NCBI RefSeq assembly: GCF_000236925.1 | Contig: NC_016941.1 | Location: forward strand, 1,612,001-1,676,000 | Source of the DNA: Staphylococcus argenteus | GTDB lineage: Bacteria > Bacillota > Bacilli > Staphylococcales > Staphylococcaceae | Length of the DNA stretch: 64,000 nt | Direction of reading: 5' to 3' | Part shown: piece after piece, positions 25,107 to 34,556 of the stretch | How the letters are laid out: each line of letters starts with the position of its first letter | Position numbering within the stretch: position 1 is the first letter of the stretch | Translations under genes and position numbers: made by a program | The notes under the pieces: generated by a model | Database searches by the model: none | The model's input: the letters and a program-made list of their open reading frames with translations, nothing else | Told to the model about the DNA's origin: nothing

Positions 25107-26111
25107 TTATTCCCTCTCCTCATTTGACTTTGCAAAATGTTCATAAGCTAATGGTGTAGCTCTTCTACCACGCGGTGTACGTTCTAAAAATCCTTTTTGA
25201 ATTAAAAAAGGTTCGTAAACGTCTTCAATTGTTATTCTCTCTTCACCAATTGTTACAGCAATCGTATCTAATCCGACAGGTCCACCATTATATTGATTAA
25301 TTATGCAATTCATCATTTTATGATCAATATAATCCAATCCATGTTGATCAACTTGAAGTAAACCTAATGCATGTTTAGTAGTTTTGATGTAGATTTGATC
25401 ATCTTCATTCACTTGTTGAAAATCACGCACGCGTTTTAATAAACGATTCGCTACACGTGGTGTACCACGCGAACGTTTAGCAAGCTCAATGGCACTAGCT
25501 TCATCTATACCTGTTCCTAGAACTTCTGCAGTTCTAATGATAATCTCTTTTAAGTCTGATTCGTTATAATATTCTAACCTTAAATGTACACCAAATCGGT
25601 CTCTTAAGGGGCCTGTTAAACTCCCAGCTCGGGTAGTTGCACCGACCAAAGTAAATGGAGGTAAATCGATTCGGATACTTCTAGCCTCATCCCCTTTACC
25701 TATAATTATATCTAAAAAGAAATCTTCCATTGCAGGATATAAAACTTCTTCAACTACACTACTTAATCTGTGTATTTCATCAATAAATAACACATCTCCT
25801 GGTTGAAGTCCCGATAAAATAGCAGCTAAATCACCAGGTCTTTCTAAGGAAGGGCCTGACACTGTACGTATATTAACGTCCATTTCATTAGCAATAATAT
25901 TAGATAATGTTGTTTTACCTAGTCCAGGGGGGCCAAAAAGCAATACATGGTCTAATGGTTCATGGCGTAGTTTAGCTGCTTTTATAAAGACTTCTAAATT
26001 ACTTTTTATTGAATTTTGACCAATATATTGTCGTAATCTCGTAGGTCTTAACGACAATTCAAAATCAGATTCTTCACTATGCATTGATTGATCAACCATA
26101 CGTTCATCCAT
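25107..26111 (-). CDS. ruvB: Holliday junction branch-migration ATPase RuvB
   Basis: A 334-residue AAA+ motor. Walker [13 protein letters not shown] (near 62), Walker B FIDEIHRL (near 110), sensor 1 GATTRAG (near 157), the arginine finger GPLRDRFG (near 168) and a C-terminal winged helix ([18 protein letters not shown]) are all present. It forms hexamer rings that drive branch migration with RuvA. Spacing to queA is 1 nt and to ruvA about 30 nt. Confidence 0.97.
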   Translation of the reverse strand: MDERMVDQSMHSEESDFELSLRPTRLRQYIGQNSIKSNLEVFIKAAKLRHEPLDHVLLFGPPGLGKTTLSNIIANEMDVNIRTVSGPSLERPGDLAAILSGLQPGDVLFIDEIHRLSSVVEEVLYPAMEDFFLDIIIGKGDEARSIRIDLPPFTLVGATTRAGSLTGPLRDRFGVHLRLEYYNESDLKEIIIRTAEVLGTGIDEASAIELAKRSRGTPRVANRLLKRVRDFQQVNEDDQIYIKTTKHALGLLQVDQHGLDYIDHKMMNCIINQYNGGPVGLDTIAVTIGEERITIEDVYEPFLIQKGFLERTPRGRRATPLAYEHFAKSNEERE

Positions 26112-26142
26112 GACAACACTTCCCCCATCAATCTATTTAAAT

Positions 26143-26745
26143 TTAAGATACAACTATTTGTAGACCTGCTTTTACAGCCTCATCAACAGAGTCGTATTTA
26201 TTTTTATTTAACGTTTTCTCTACTTTTGTAAGTTCTCGTTTAGAATAACCCAATGCTTCTAATGCTAACATTGCCTCTTGTACAAATTGATCTTGTACTG
26301 TAGAGGTTGGATCTACTTGCAATATTGAATCGCTATCTTCTTCGGTAATTTTAACTTTACCTTTTAAATCTAATACAATTTGTCTTGCTGTCTTTTTACC
26401 GATTCCAGGGAATTTAGTTAAATACGTGTCATTTTCATTTTCAATAGCACGTTTTACCTCGTTAGGTGTACTAGTTGCTAAAATAGCTAATGCAGATTTA
26501 GGTCCTATACCAGTAACTTTAATTAAACTCAAAAACATATCTTTTTCTTCTTCGCTACTAAAACCATACAATAGTTGGGCATCTTCGCGAACTATTAAAG
26601 ATGTATGTATTAAAACATCTTGATCTAGATACTTTTGAAAACGATAAGAATTTGGTGTTTGAATTTCATACCCAACACCTGCAGTTTCAACTACCACATG
26701 TGTTGGATATAAATGTGTTAACTTACCTTTGACATACGCGTACAT
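26143..26745 (-). CDS. ruvA: Holliday junction DNA helicase subunit RuvA
   Basis: A 200-residue protein that binds four-way junctions and loads RuvB. Domain I OB fold (1-65, [18 protein letters not shown]), domain II with two helix-hairpin-helix motifs ([13 protein letters not shown] near 75 and [17 protein letters not shown] near 108) and domain III (about 150-200) are seen. The ATG at 26745 is chosen because the AAGGATGTG site lies just upstream; a GTG three codons earlier overlaps it. Confidence 0.97.
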   Translation of the reverse strand: MYAYVKGKLTHLYPTHVVVETAGVGYEIQTPNSYRFQKYLDQDVLIHTSLIVREDAQLLYGFSSEEEKDMFLSLIKVTGIGPKSALAILATSTPNEVKRAIENENDTYLTKFPGIGKKTARQIVLDLKGKVKITEEDSDSILQVDPTSTVQDQFVQEAMLALEALGYSKRELTKVEKTLNKNKYDSVDEAVKAGLQIVVS

Positions 26746-26758
26746 TTTTTGCACATCC

Positions 26759-27214
26759 TTACATACTCATACTAATTAATTCTACTTTAGATACATAATC
26801 TAAATTTCTTAAAGCTACGATGACATCTTCTGCAGAAGTGTCCTTAGATTTTGCATTTAAAGACAATGTGATGGTCGCTTTTTCTTCCATTGGAATACTT
26901 TGATGAATTGTTAAAACCGAAAGTTCTAATTTAGAAATAACATCTAAAACACGCGCTAACATACCGACAATGTCAGTAACGTACAATATTAATGTAAACT
27001 CTCTATGGTCTAACATTTTATCATCTACTGGAAATATAGTTTCTCTATATTTGTAAAATGCACTTCTAGATAAATCAAACTGCTTAACTGCATCATAAAT
27101 GGACAATGTAGGATCATTTTTTAAGGCATCTTTAATTTTCAAAGTTTTAACCACTGATTCTGGCAATACATCTTCTCTAATTAAATAAAACTTTTTATAA
27201 TCTTTATTGTCCAT
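26759..27214 (-). CDS. ACT domain protein (PheB-like, UPF0735)
   Basis: A 151-residue protein with an N-terminal helical, winged-helix-like part (about 1-60) and a C-terminal ACT domain (about 72-150; [22 protein letters not shown]). ACT domains usually sense amino acids. The Bacillus neighbour of obg, pheB, has the same arrangement, but its role is not settled; the old name as chorismate mutase subunit is not supported by any catalytic motif here. The second of two adjacent ATGs (27214) best fits the GGAGTG site. It lies 12 nt after obgE and may be cotranscribed. Confidence 0.9.
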   Translation of the reverse strand: MDNKDYKKFYLIREDVLPESVVKTLKIKDALKNDPTLSIYDAVKQFDLSRSAFYKYRETIFPVDDKMLDHREFTLILYVTDIVGMLARVLDVISKLELSVLTIHQSIPMEEKATITLSLNAKSKDTSAEDVIVALRNLDYVSKVELISMSM

Positions 27215-27226
27215 CATGATACACTC

Positions 27227-28519
27227 CTATTCAACGAATTCAAATTCTCCACCAAGAATTCTAACGATATCTCCATTTTTACAACCGCGTTCTCTTAGAG
27301 CATCATCAATACCCATCGAACGCATTTGTCGTGCAAAACGGCGTACTGCTGGATCACTATTAAAGTCAGTCATCTTGAACATTCTTTCTATGGCATTACC
27401 ACTCACTACATATGCACCATCATCATCTCTTGTAATTGTAAACTTATCTTGTGAAGGTGTGTGTTTATAAAGAACACGATTGATACCTGCTGACTCTTCT
27501 TCTTCAACTGAGAAGTCAACATCTTTATATTCTTCTAATTTATCAGCAATTGCATAAAGTAATTGATCAATATTTTCACGTGTAATTGTTGAAACTGGAA
27601 TGACTTCTACATTATCACCAATTTCCTCTTTAAATAGTTCTAAATTATCTTGCGATTCAGGTAAATCCATTTTATTAGCAACGACGATTTGTGGTCTATC
27701 TTCTAAACGTTGTTCATATGCAGCTAATTCTTGATTGATGACTTTATAATCCTCAATTGGATCTCTTCCTTCTGATCCACTCATATCAATCATATGCACA
27801 ATAACTTTAGTTCTTTCAACATGTCGTAAAAACTGATGACCTAGACCAACACCATCTGATGCACCTTCAATTAACCCAGGTAAATCAGCCATAACAAAAC
27901 TACGTTGATCTGGTGTTGAAACGACACCTAAGTTCGGCTTAATAGTAGTAAAATGGTAAGCACCAATTTTGGGTTTCGCTTTTGAAACAATTGATAATAA
28001 TGTTGATTTACCAACACTAGGGAAACCTACTAATCCTACATCAGCTAATAATTTCAATTCTAAAGAAACGTCTAATTCCTCACCTGGTTCTCCTTTTTCA
28101 CTAAAGTCAGGTGCAGGGTTTCTTGGCGTTGCAAAACGTGAATTTCCGCGACCTCCGCGACCACCTTTTGCTACGACAGCTCTTTGACCATCTTCAACTA
28201 AATCTGCTAATACTTCGTCAGTTTCAACATTTTTTATAATTGTGCCCGGTGGTACTTTTAAGACTAAGTCTTCAGCATTTTTTCCATGCATATTACTACT
28301 TTGTCCATTTTCACCTTTGTTTGCTTTAAAATGACGTTGGTATCTAAAATCTAATAATGTTCTTAATCCTTCATCTACTTCGAATACAACAGAAGCACCT
28401 TTACCGCCGTCACCACCAGCTGGACCACCAAATGGCACATATTTTTCTCTTCTATACGCGGTAATTCCATTACCACCATCACCGGCTTTAAGAGATATTT
28501 TGACTTGATCGACAAACAT
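27227..28519 (-). CDS. obgE: GTPase ObgE/CgtA
   Basis: A 430-residue essential ribosome-associated GTPase. The glycine-rich Obg fold occupies residues 1-158 ([23 protein letters not shown]), the G domain has G1 [11 protein letters not shown] (near 165), switch DLPGLIEGA and NKMDLP (near 282), and the C-terminal OCT domain (about 350-430) is typical of Gram-positives. It acts in 50S maturation and binds ppGpp. ATG 28519 has GAGGTG at 6 nt. It is separated from rpmA by about 350 nt containing a terminator and repeats, so it probably has its own promoter. Confidence 0.97.
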   Translation of the reverse strand: MFVDQVKISLKAGDGGNGITAYRREKYVPFGGPAGGDGGKGASVVFEVDEGLRTLLDFRYQRHFKANKGENGQSSNMHGKNAEDLVLKVPPGTIIKNVETDEVLADLVEDGQRAVVAKGGRGGRGNSRFATPRNPAPDFSEKGEPGEELDVSLELKLLADVGLVGFPSVGKSTLLSIVSKAKPKIGAYHFTTIKPNLGVVSTPDQRSFVMADLPGLIEGASDGVGLGHQFLRHVERTKVIVHMIDMSGSEGRDPIEDYKVINQELAAYEQRLEDRPQIVVANKMDLPESQDNLELFKEEIGDNVEVIPVSTITRENIDQLLYAIADKLEEYKDVDFSVEEEESAGINRVLYKHTPSQDKFTITRDDDGAYVVSGNAIERMFKMTDFNSDPAVRRFARQMRSMGIDDALRERGCKNGDIVRILGGEFEFVE

Positions 28520-28573
28520 ATATCTCACCTCTTTTACATATAATTTTCATTTTCCCAATAATTATAGCATATT

Positions 28574-28770
28574 AGAGCCCCTTTTATTGTAAATAATTAG
28601 GGGCTCTTATGCAGTTGCTTTTATGTCTATTCGCCTTAATTTTTTATAATTTCCAATATCAAATACGATACTTTTTAGTACGTTAAATACTGCAACTGTA
28701 TTCCTTTAGCCCCCTTTTAGTTTACTGATTAGGGGCTCTTATGCAGTTGCTCTTAAGTCTATTCGCCTTA
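28574..28770. repeat. duplicated block upstream of obgE (direct repeats with hairpins)
   Basis: A block of about 42 bp occurs twice, starting TTAGGGGCTCTTATGCAGTT at 28597 and 28729 and ending TCTATTCGCCTTAA, with only a few mismatches and a period of 132 bp. Each copy is preceded by a complementary arm (GAGCCCC at 28575 and AGCCCCC at 28709), so each forms a terminator-like GAGCCCC/GGGGCTC hairpin. An ACTGCAACTG at 28689 is complementary to the GCAGTTGC of the copies. No gene is seen in 28520-28830. Confidence 0.8.
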
Positions 28771-28834
28771 AATTTTAAATTTACTTTTGGCCAAATTCGT
28801 TATATTAATAAAAATTTCTCTATAAAAAGTAAAA

Positions 28835-28861
28835 AACACCAGAAGATTCACTTCTGGTGTT
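28835..28861 (-). terminator. rplU-prp-rpmA operon terminator
   Basis: The arms AACACCAGAAG and CTTCTGGTGTT have a 5-nt loop, followed by a T-run on the reverse strand, 12 nt after the rpmA stop. Confidence 0.9.
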
Positions 28862-28873
28862 AACTAGACAAAA

Positions 28874-29158
28874 TTATTCAGCTACTGCGTATACAGAAAC
28901 TTGTTTTTTGTCGCGACCTTTACGTTCGAATTTAACAACGCCGTCGATTTTAGCGAATAATGTATCATCGCCACCACGACCTACATTTTCACCAGGGTAA
29001 ATTTTAGTACCACGTTGGCGATATAAAATTGAACCACCTGTTACGAATTGACCGTCAGCACGTTTAGCACCTAAGCGTTTTGATTCAGAGTCACGTCCGT
29101 TTTTTGTAGAACTTACCCCTTTTTTAGATGCGAAGAATTGTAAGTTTAATTTTAACAT
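28874..29158 (-). CDS. rpmA: 50S ribosomal protein L27 with cleavable N-terminal extension
   Basis: A 94-residue L27 precursor. It begins [20 protein letters not shown], that is, with a nine-residue leader ending in FF-A before the usual mature start. In S. aureus this leader is removed by the protease Prp, whose gene lies immediately upstream; the N-terminus of mature L27 reaches the peptidyl transferase centre. ATG 29158 is chosen over an earlier in-frame codon because the leader matches the known form. Confidence 0.97.
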
Positions 29159-29169
29159 CGGAATGCACC

Positions 29170-29490
29170 TCACTTATAATTTAATCTAATATTCTCATTA
29201 TATTCTTCTTCAATAGTTTGTAAAGAAACAAGCATTGCTTGAAGAATTAATTGCGCTTCATCGTTATTTGTATCAACACTTCTTATATGAAAATGACCAC
29301 CATTGTCATCATAATTGATATCTGGTCTTTCAGATGTCAATCCTATAATCGCATTAACACTACCAAACAATACAGCTGAAGCTCCAGCACAAACGATATC
29401 ATGACCATATTCACCATGGTTAGCATGGCCATCCATAATAACGTCTGTTACTTTGCCTTCATCATTAACTGTGACATCAACAGTAATCAT
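29170..29490 (-). CDS. prp: ribosomal-processing cysteine protease Prp
   Basis: A 106-residue protein between rplU and rpmA. His22 in DGHANHG and Cys34 in DIVCAGAS form the reported catalytic dyad of Prp, which cuts the L27 leader after the FF residues. The fold is alpha/beta with a C-terminal helix rich in E and N. Spacing is 5 nt from rplU and 11 nt to rpmA, so enzyme and substrate are made from one transcript. Confidence 0.96.
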   Translation of the reverse strand: MITVDVTVNDEGKVTDVIMDGHANHGEYGHDIVCAGASAVLFGSVNAIIGLTSERPDINYDDNGGHFHIRSVDTNNDEAQLILQAMLVSLQTIEEEYNENIRLNYK

Positions 29491-29495
29491 AATAA

Positions 29496-29804
29496 TTACG
29501 CGTTGATTTTATCGATTGTTAATTTAGTGTATGGTTGACGATGGCCTTTTTTACGTTTTGAATTTTTACGACGTTTGTATGTGAATACAGTGATTTTCTT
29601 ACCGCGTCCTTGTTTATTAACAGTAGCAGTAACTGTAGCACCTTCAACTGTTGGCGCTCCAACTTTAACTGAATCTCCACCTACAAATAATACTTTATCA
29701 AATGTAAAAGTATCACCTTCGTTTACGTCTAATTTTTCAACGAAGATTTCTTGACCTTCTTCTACTTTGATTTGTTTTCCACCTGTTTCAATAATAGCAA
29801 ACAT
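29496..29804 (-). CDS. rplU: 50S ribosomal protein L21
   Basis: A 102-residue L21 beginning [20 protein letters not shown] and ending with the basic [16 protein letters not shown] tail. It is a 23S-binding assembly protein of the large subunit. ATG 29804 follows a strong GGAGGTG site; the in-frame codons upstream lack one. It heads the rplU-prp-rpmA operon behind a 290-nt leader with a duplicated block. Confidence 0.97.
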
Positions 29805-30098
29805 ACTTTGCACCTCCTGTATAATAAGTCACGCCATATATAGGTGACATATGTTATTGAGTAAAGCGTTCGCACTCTGCGTTGTTTCAGTCGAAACTCA
29901 AGTCATTTATAAAAATAAACTCTTCTCGTTTCTCTCTTCATCGCCTTGATTGTCAATCGCTTTCTTTCAATAACTTTTGCAAATGAGTAAAGCGTTCGCA
30001 CTCTGCGTTGTTTCAATCGCTTTATTCCTTAATCATGTTCTTGAACCTATATTTGAGCGGTTGTATGTAGCTACTTATAACTACTCAACTATTGCATC
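29805..30098 (-). promoter_or_regulatory. rplU leader with a duplicated 35-bp block
   Basis: The stretch between mreD and rplU has no gene. A block of about 35 bp (GAGTAAAGCGTTCGCACTCT and onwards to TTTCA-TCG) occurs twice, at 29859-29893 and 29985-30019, identical except for one base; the period is 126 bp. The position fits a ribosomal protein L21-type leader RNA, which is known in Firmicutes, but I could not verify the fold. No clear sigma-A promoter was assigned. Confidence 0.55.
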
Positions 30099-30629
30099 TT
30101 ACCATTGACGACGTTTCATGTCAATGTCATTGTTCGTTTTTTTAATGAACTTTATAATCAATGGATACAGTATTATTAACAGTACAAAATTTAACAATAC
30201 TGTCGGCAGCAATCTAAATACAACAAAATGTATAAAGTCAAATTGGATAAATCCTAGCATGCCATAAATCAATGCAACATATATCTCTAATAATATTGTA
30301 CTCCCTAAAATAATTCCGAATAACATTGTGTGATCTTTGTAAAAAATCTTAAAGAAACGATCTATTAGAGCTAAAAATAGTATATAACCAAATAAATATA
30401 CGCCATAAATGCTTCCGTAATATACATCAGTCATTAAACCAATAAATATACTCAGCATTAATGATACGCCAAAGCCTCTATAAACTACCATCATTAATAT
30501 GTACATAAAGGTTAAGTGTGGCACAAAAATAATTTCAAATTTCCCAATATGCATTGGAATGAGTAGTCCAATTGCGGTATCAATATAAAATAATAAAATC
30601 CCTATCAAAAAATAATACAAAGTACGCAT
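30099..30629 (-). CDS. mreD: rod shape-determining protein MreD
   Basis: A 176-residue integral membrane protein with about five to six hydrophobic helices spread over the whole length and the MreD pattern LLFYIDTAIGLLIP near the N-terminus. MreD works with MreC in placing peptidoglycan synthesis; in cocci without MreB the pair is retained but is not essential. The ATG overlaps the mreC stop by 1 nt (TAATG), so translation is coupled. Confidence 0.93.
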   Translation of the reverse strand: MRTLYYFLIGILLFYIDTAIGLLIPMHIGKFEIIFVPHLTFMYILMMVVYRGFGVSLMLSIFIGLMTDVYYGSIYGVYLFGYILFLALIDRFFKIFYKDHTMLFGIILGSTILLEIYVALIYGMLGFIQFDFIHFVVFRLLPTVLLNFVLLIILYPLIIKFIKKTNNDIDMKRRQW

Positions 30630-31471
30630 TATTTATCCCTGCTTTCATCGTCAGGTATTGTTTTAGGATCTCTTTTAGCGACATAAACATGACTTAAATC
30701 TGCTAAATCTGCACCAGTTTTAACTCTAACCTCTTTAGCTAAGCCGTATTGATCATTCTGTACCTTCGTGACTTCACCTATATACAAATTACTTGGCAAT
30801 TGATCTGCAAGTCCACTAGTAACTACTTTATCCCCTTTAGAAATATTGTCTCGGTTATTAATATCACTAATTATTAACTCAGAGTTCTTTTCATCATATC
30901 GATCAATCAAACCAAAAATATTTTTAGAACCATGTTGTATATTTACCGATAATTTACCAGCACGTGTATTAGTAGAAATTAAATCTACTTGTGAAGAAAA
31001 CTTATTCACTTTTGTTACTCTTCCAACAAACCCTTGTGACGTCATTACGGCCATATTAGAAGTAATACCTGATTTCGAACCTTTATCAATTACAAGTGTA
31101 TTCATCCATTGATCAGGATTTCTTGCTAATACTGTAGTAGAAATCGGATCATATTTTGAAATATCTTTTAAATCAAGCTCTTTTTTCAATTTATTATTTT
31201 CCGCTTCTAATTGTTGGTTTTTAGATTCTAATTGGCTTATTTTATTTTTATCCTCTTTTGAATCGCCCTTTTTAAAAAAGTCTCCAATTGCACCAGCAAC
31301 AAAATTAACTGGATAACTCACAACTCGTTGCCCAAAAGACACAGAATCACCTATGTATTGTTCAGGAGGTGATTGAGATTGTGATCGTATGGACAGCCCA
31401 ATAAGTGCAATAAAAACGATGATTGCACATAAAACAACAATTAATTTGTTATTTTTAAAAAACTTAAGCAC
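30629..31471 (-). CDS. mreC: rod shape-determining protein MreC
   Basis: A 280-residue protein with one N-terminal membrane anchor (about residues 8-27), a coiled coil (about 70-105, KISQLESKNQQLEAENNKL) and the external double beta-barrel domain (about 110-265; MNTLVIDKGSKSGI, VDLISTNTRAGKLSV). The start is GTG at 31471 with GAGGTG 6 nt before it. It interacts with cell wall synthases. MreD follows with 1-nt overlap. Confidence 0.94.
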   Translation of the reverse strand: MLKFFKNNKLIVVLCAIIVFIALIGLSIRSQSQSPPEQYIGDSVSFGQRVVSYPVNFVAGAIGDFFKKGDSKEDKNKISQLESKNQQLEAENNKLKKELDLKDISKYDPISTTVLARNPDQWMNTLVIDKGSKSGITSNMAVMTSQGFVGRVTKVNKFSSQVDLISTNTRAGKLSVNIQHGSKNIFGLIDRYDEKNSELIISDINNRDNISKGDKVVTSGLADQLPSNLYIGEVTKVQNDQYGLAKEVRVKTGADLADLSHVYVAKRDPKTIPDDESRDK

Positions 31472-31612
31472 CCAGAACACCTCTATTTTGTCAAAATATT
31501 ATATATCCTTTTCTATTTTATATTACTCCCTTAATGAAATAAAGCACTAACTTTTAATTGCTATGAAATTAAACTTAGCTTTTAATAAAACTAGCTTCGT
31601 TATAATAAAAAT

Positions 31613-31646
31613 AACTACTAGCAAATTTTTTCAAGTGCTAGTAGTT
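31613..31646 (-). terminator. terminator after the 39-aa gene
   Basis: The arms AACTACTAGCA and TGCTAGTAGTT are perfect, with a T-rich tail on the reverse strand. It ends the transcript of the genes at 31667-32331 and separates them from mreC. Confidence 0.85.
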
Positions 31647-31666
31647 ATCATAATTATTTTTAATAT

Positions 31667-31786
31667 TCATTTGTTTGTGTCGTTCGAATTTTCGCTGTTG
31701 GTTGACTGTAATTGTCTCCAACGGGCGAATAAATTTTGGGCCTTTTGTTGTTCATTAGCTTGTTTTTGTTTTGATTGTTCTGCCAT
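31667..31786 (-). CDS. 39-aa hydrophilic hypothetical protein
   Basis: A short frame from ATG 31786 to TGA 31667. The product is rich in Q, N, K and E (begins MAEQSKQKQANEQQKAQN) with a central LFARWRQLQ segment. A GGTTGGTG sequence lies 8 nt before the start and a strong terminator lies 20 nt after the stop, which supports a real gene. It follows the 157-residue membrane protein gene by 71 nt. I do not recognise a family. Confidence 0.6.
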   Translation of the reverse strand: MAEQSKQKQANEQQKAQNLFARWRQLQSTNSENSNDTNK

Positions 31787-31857
31787 TTGAACTACACCAA
31801 CCTTTTATATATTCTAGTGACAGGATAACTAAAATGATTTATGTATGCAAAGAATTT

Positions 31858-32331
31858 CTATTGATATGCATTTTCTGGTTTTAATTGTAAATTTTGCCCT
31901 AATTCATTTAAGTCTTGTTGCATTTCGAATTCTGTATTATAAACTCTCATGGATTCATCTCCAAATTTATAAAGTATAAATTCATCCCCTCTTTGACCAA
32001 TTACATATTTATCATTGTACGCCATTCGATTCATACCCGATACAGCCATAAATTCTTGTTTATCTATCATATTAAATACATTTTTAATTTGACTTAAAGG
32101 TACATTTTTAATCAAATCATTTTCTTTCAATGAATATTTCTCTCCACTTACATACACATGTTGCGCATCATTTGTTGGCTGTGCAACTTGCCCAGTATGA
32201 TTTGGTGATTGGTTAACTGGGTTCCAATCTTGTTCTTTTAAAAAAGGCGCGTATTTTAAGGCAATGTATACAATCACTATAATCGCAATTACTGCTATAA
32301 TATTTTTAATCATACTTAATATAAATCTCAT
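31858..32331 (-). CDS. membrane-anchored hypothetical protein (possibly DUF4930)
   Basis: A 157-residue protein with one hydrophobic segment (about residues 9-26) after a short basic N-terminus, then an external domain of about 120 residues (contains YSLKENDLIKNVPLSQIKNV and YVIGQRGDEFILYKFGDES). It resembles what I recall of the staphylococcal DUF4930 family, which has no assigned function. There is no lipobox and no catalytic motif. It lies between the mre genes and a divergent small membrane gene. Confidence 0.75.
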   Translation of the reverse strand: MRFILSMIKNIIAVIAIIVIVYIALKYAPFLKEQDWNPVNQSPNHTGQVAQPTNDAQHVYVSGEKYSLKENDLIKNVPLSQIKNVFNMIDKQEFMAVSGMNRMAYNDKYVIGQRGDEFILYKFGDESMRVYNTEFEMQQDLNELGQNLQLKPENAYQ

Positions 32332-32491
32332 AGGTCGCCTCCATTAGTCTTCAAACTATTATATAGTTTGACATATAAATTTTCATCAGTCTTCAGGCTT
32401 AATCACACTATATCTTTGGACTGATGCATCTTAATTAAAAATGGCTTATAATTTATTTATGTTATAAATGCTTATGAGGAGGTTCGTAATA

Positions 32492-32683
32492 TTGAGTATA
32501 CTAACAATCATTTTAATAGCACTATTAGTAATCCTCCTTTTTAGAGTTGGACTTTCTATTTTGCGATTTTTAATTTATATCGGCGTCATTTTATTATGTT
32601 TGTATTTAGGATATCAAGGCTTAATTTGGTTACTTGATTTTTTCCAAATTAATACAGGGTTATTACCACAATTCCAATTATAA
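32492..32683 (+). CDS. 63-aa two-helix membrane protein, TTG start
   Basis: The frame encodes two hydrophobic helices (about residues 1-22 and 25-45) joined by RVGLSILRF, with a short polar tail ending in FQL. The start is set at TTG 32492 because the strong GAGGAGG (32476-32482) lies 9 nt before it; the ATG codons at 32468 and 32474 would place that site inside the gene. It is alone on the forward strand between reverse-strand genes and ends in a shared terminator. No family is recognised. Confidence 0.7.
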   Translation: MSILTIILIALLVILLFRVGLSILRFLIYIGVILLCLYLGYQGLIWLLDFFQINTGLLPQFQL

Positions 32684-32709
32684 TAAAAATAAAATCATAT
32701 TAATATAAC

Positions 32710-32767
32710 AAAACTCCTAATGAACTAGATTAAATATTTGTTTAACTAGTTAAGCATTAGGAGTTTT
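32710..32767. terminator. bidirectional terminator
   Basis: The arms AAAACTCCTAATG and CATTAGGAGTTTT are perfect, with an inner AACTAG/CTAGTT pairing. It lies between the convergent genes ending at 32683 and 32813. Confidence 0.88.
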
Positions 32768-32812
32768 AATTTATTTTTTAATTCTGATAAACAACTTATG
32801 TGTAACAATTCA

Positions 32813-33097
32813 TTATTTACGTCCAAATGCATTAGATAAAAATCGTAATAATGCATAACTTCCGCTTAATAATAATGCCCATACGACACCAGTAAATATT
32901 GAACCAACAGCTACACTAAATAAAGGAATTGATTGCTTCGTGACGATCACACCTGCTAGTGCTGTAACTAATAAACCTACTGATGATAATATCACAGTCA
33001 TTAATAGATTACGTTTTGTTACAGGTTCATTCTTTATGTTTAATTGCATTGTATACACCATTGGTACTAGAACACCGATAATTATAAATAGCGTCAC
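32813..33097 (-). CDS. 94-aa multi-pass membrane hypothetical protein, GTG start
   Basis: Three hydrophobic segments are visible (about residues 3-17, 32-53 and 60-85) separated by polar turns (NIKNEPVTKRN, TKQS), ending in RFLSNAFGRK. The GTG at 33097 is preceded by GGAGG at 7 nt, whereas the open frame 14 codons further upstream has no site. It lies downstream of radC and is probably transcribed with it or alone. Function unknown. Confidence 0.72.
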   Translation of the reverse strand: MTLFIIIGVLVPMVYTMQLNIKNEPVTKRNLLMTVILSSVGLLVTALAGVIVTKQSIPLFSVAVGSIFTGVVWALLLSGSYALLRFLSNAFGRK

Positions 33098-33165
33098 TGT
33101 TTTTCCTCCATATGATTGTACTTCGTAGGTATTATACACAAGAATTGTTAGTAATTCTATTAACT

Positions 33166-33852
33166 TTATTCATTTTCATCAAAATAACCTGCTTCAACTA
33201 AGCTTGTAAATCTATTATCACCAATAATAATATGATCCAATAAATCAATACCAAGTATCAAGCCACATTCTTTTAACCTTAGTGTCGTCATGATATCTTC
33301 TTGTGAAGGTGTTACATCACCAGATGGATGATTATGAACTGCAATGATTGCATTCGCATTTTCTCGAATAGCGATACTAAAAATTTCACGCGGATGCACT
33401 ATAGAACTATTTAATGTCCCTTTAAATACACATGCTTCTTTTATAACAATATTTTTTGAGTTCAATAATAAAATCATAAAATGTTCTTGCGATAAATCTT
33501 TCATCGAAGCCATCATAAGATCGGCAACATCACTAGGTTGTGTTATTTTAACCCTGTTACTTTCTGAACGTCGCCCCATTCGCTCGCCCAATTCAAATGC
33601 AGCTTTTAATGTAATTGCTTTTTGCAAACCAATTCCTTTTACTTGAATCAAATCGTTTACTGATGCTTTTTTTAGTTCGTTTAAATTCGAATTAGCTTTC
33701 AACAATTCATTACTAATATCAATACTAGAAAACCCTTTTCGTCCAGTATTAATTAAAATCGCTAATAATTCAGTATTCGAAAGACTTTTCGCACCATGAC
33801 TTAATAAACGTTCTCTAGGCATTTCTGAAGTAACCATTTCTTTAATTTTCAA
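33166..33852 (-). CDS. radC: RadC family JAB-domain protein
   Basis: A 228-residue RadC (YsxA-like) protein. An N-terminal helix-hairpin-helix segment (about 60-85, [25 protein letters not shown]) precedes a JAB1/MPN domain with the metal motif [14 protein letters not shown] (near residue 172-185). Despite its name, a role in DNA repair has not held up; metal-dependent hydrolase activity is predicted. Its start overlaps the comC stop by 4 nt (ATGA). It lies next to mreC-mreD as in Bacillus. Confidence 0.93.
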   Translation of the reverse strand: MKIKEMVTSEMPRERLLSHGAKSLSNTELLAILINTGRKGFSSIDISNELLKANSNLNELKKASVNDLIQVKGIGLQKAITLKAAFELGERMGRRSESNRVKITQPSDVADLMMASMKDLSQEHFMILLLNSKNIVIKEACVFKGTLNSSIVHPREIFSIAIRENANAIIAVHNHPSGDVTPSQEDIMTTLRLKECGLILGIDLLDHIIIGDNRFTSLVEAGYFDENE

Positions 33853-34556
33853 TAATATATTCCTCCTAATAATTGATAGATGTCATTATAAAAAACAGCA
33901 TTTAATAGAAATGAGATAGTTAAAAAAGGTATTAGAGGTAATGTCTTAATAGGCTTAATTACCATTATGATTATCGCAACAAGTCCTGCGATGATAAATG
34001 TAAATAAAATAAGGTATATAGTAAATTGTAGAGGGAAAAATAAGGAAATTATGCTTACAAGAAGAATATCACCATAACCAATAGATGATTTAAATAAAAA
34101 GTAAAAAATATGAGCAGAAATACTTACAATTAAAAAGGCTGTGGGAAAAATAGTGGATAACGAAAATGTAACTACAATGTAAACAATAATTAAACGACAG
34201 TCGATAAGTAAAGTTTTAATATCAGTCAAAGAAAAAATGAGTAGAAAAATATAAGTTGTAATAAATAACAATGCATTTACGTCCGTTAAATTAAATAAAA
34301 CGAATATTATAGGTAACATTGCCAAAATTTCTCCTATTAGATGACTTTTAGAAGTATTATAACGACAGTATTGACACCTGCCTTTTAGCATTATGAAACT
34401 AAAAATTGGAAATAGTTCATACCATTTCAATGTAACATGGCAATTATCACATTTAGAACGTCTATGTAAATATTCAAATGAAGTTTCTTCAACAGATATA
34501 AATTGATACAAAAAACTAAAGATACAACTACAACTATATGACAACAAAAATACCAA
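33849..34556 (-). CDS. comC: prepilin peptidase ComC
   Basis: A 235-residue membrane peptidase that cleaves and methylates competence pseudopilins. The N-terminal cytoplasmic part has the zinc-type pairs [19 protein letters not shown] and CQYCRYN; the catalytic aspartates are in [12 protein letters not shown] (near 112) and [11 protein letters not shown] (near 160-166, the GxGD-type motif). Several membrane helices follow. The start is TTG at 34556, supported by GAGGAGG 7 nt upstream. The frame is intact, so this copy looks functional. Confidence 0.9.
   Translation of the reverse strand: MVFLLSYSCSCIFSFLYQFISVEETSFEYLHRRSKCDNCHVTLKWYELFPIFSFIMLKGRCQYCRYNTSKSHLIGEILAMLPIIFVLFNLTDVNALLFITTYIFLLIFSLTDIKTLLIDCRLIIVYIVVTFSLSTIFPTAFLIVSISAHIFYFLFKSSIGYGDILLVSIISLFFPLQFTIYLILFTFIIAGLVAIIIMVIKPIKTLPLIPFLTISFLLNAVFYNDIYQLLGGIYY

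Noticed and set aside
28574..28770. CRISPR-like repeat pair
   Set aside because: Only two copies with a single 90-bp interval, no further repeats and no cas genes; better read as a local duplication.
29859..30019. Phage attachment site duplication
   Set aside because: The 35-bp direct repeats enclose only 91 bp of non-coding DNA and no integrase is present.
31563..31790. Forward 75-residue frame upstream of mreC
   Set aside because: It covers the perfect terminator at 31613-31646 and opposes the better supported 39-aa gene.
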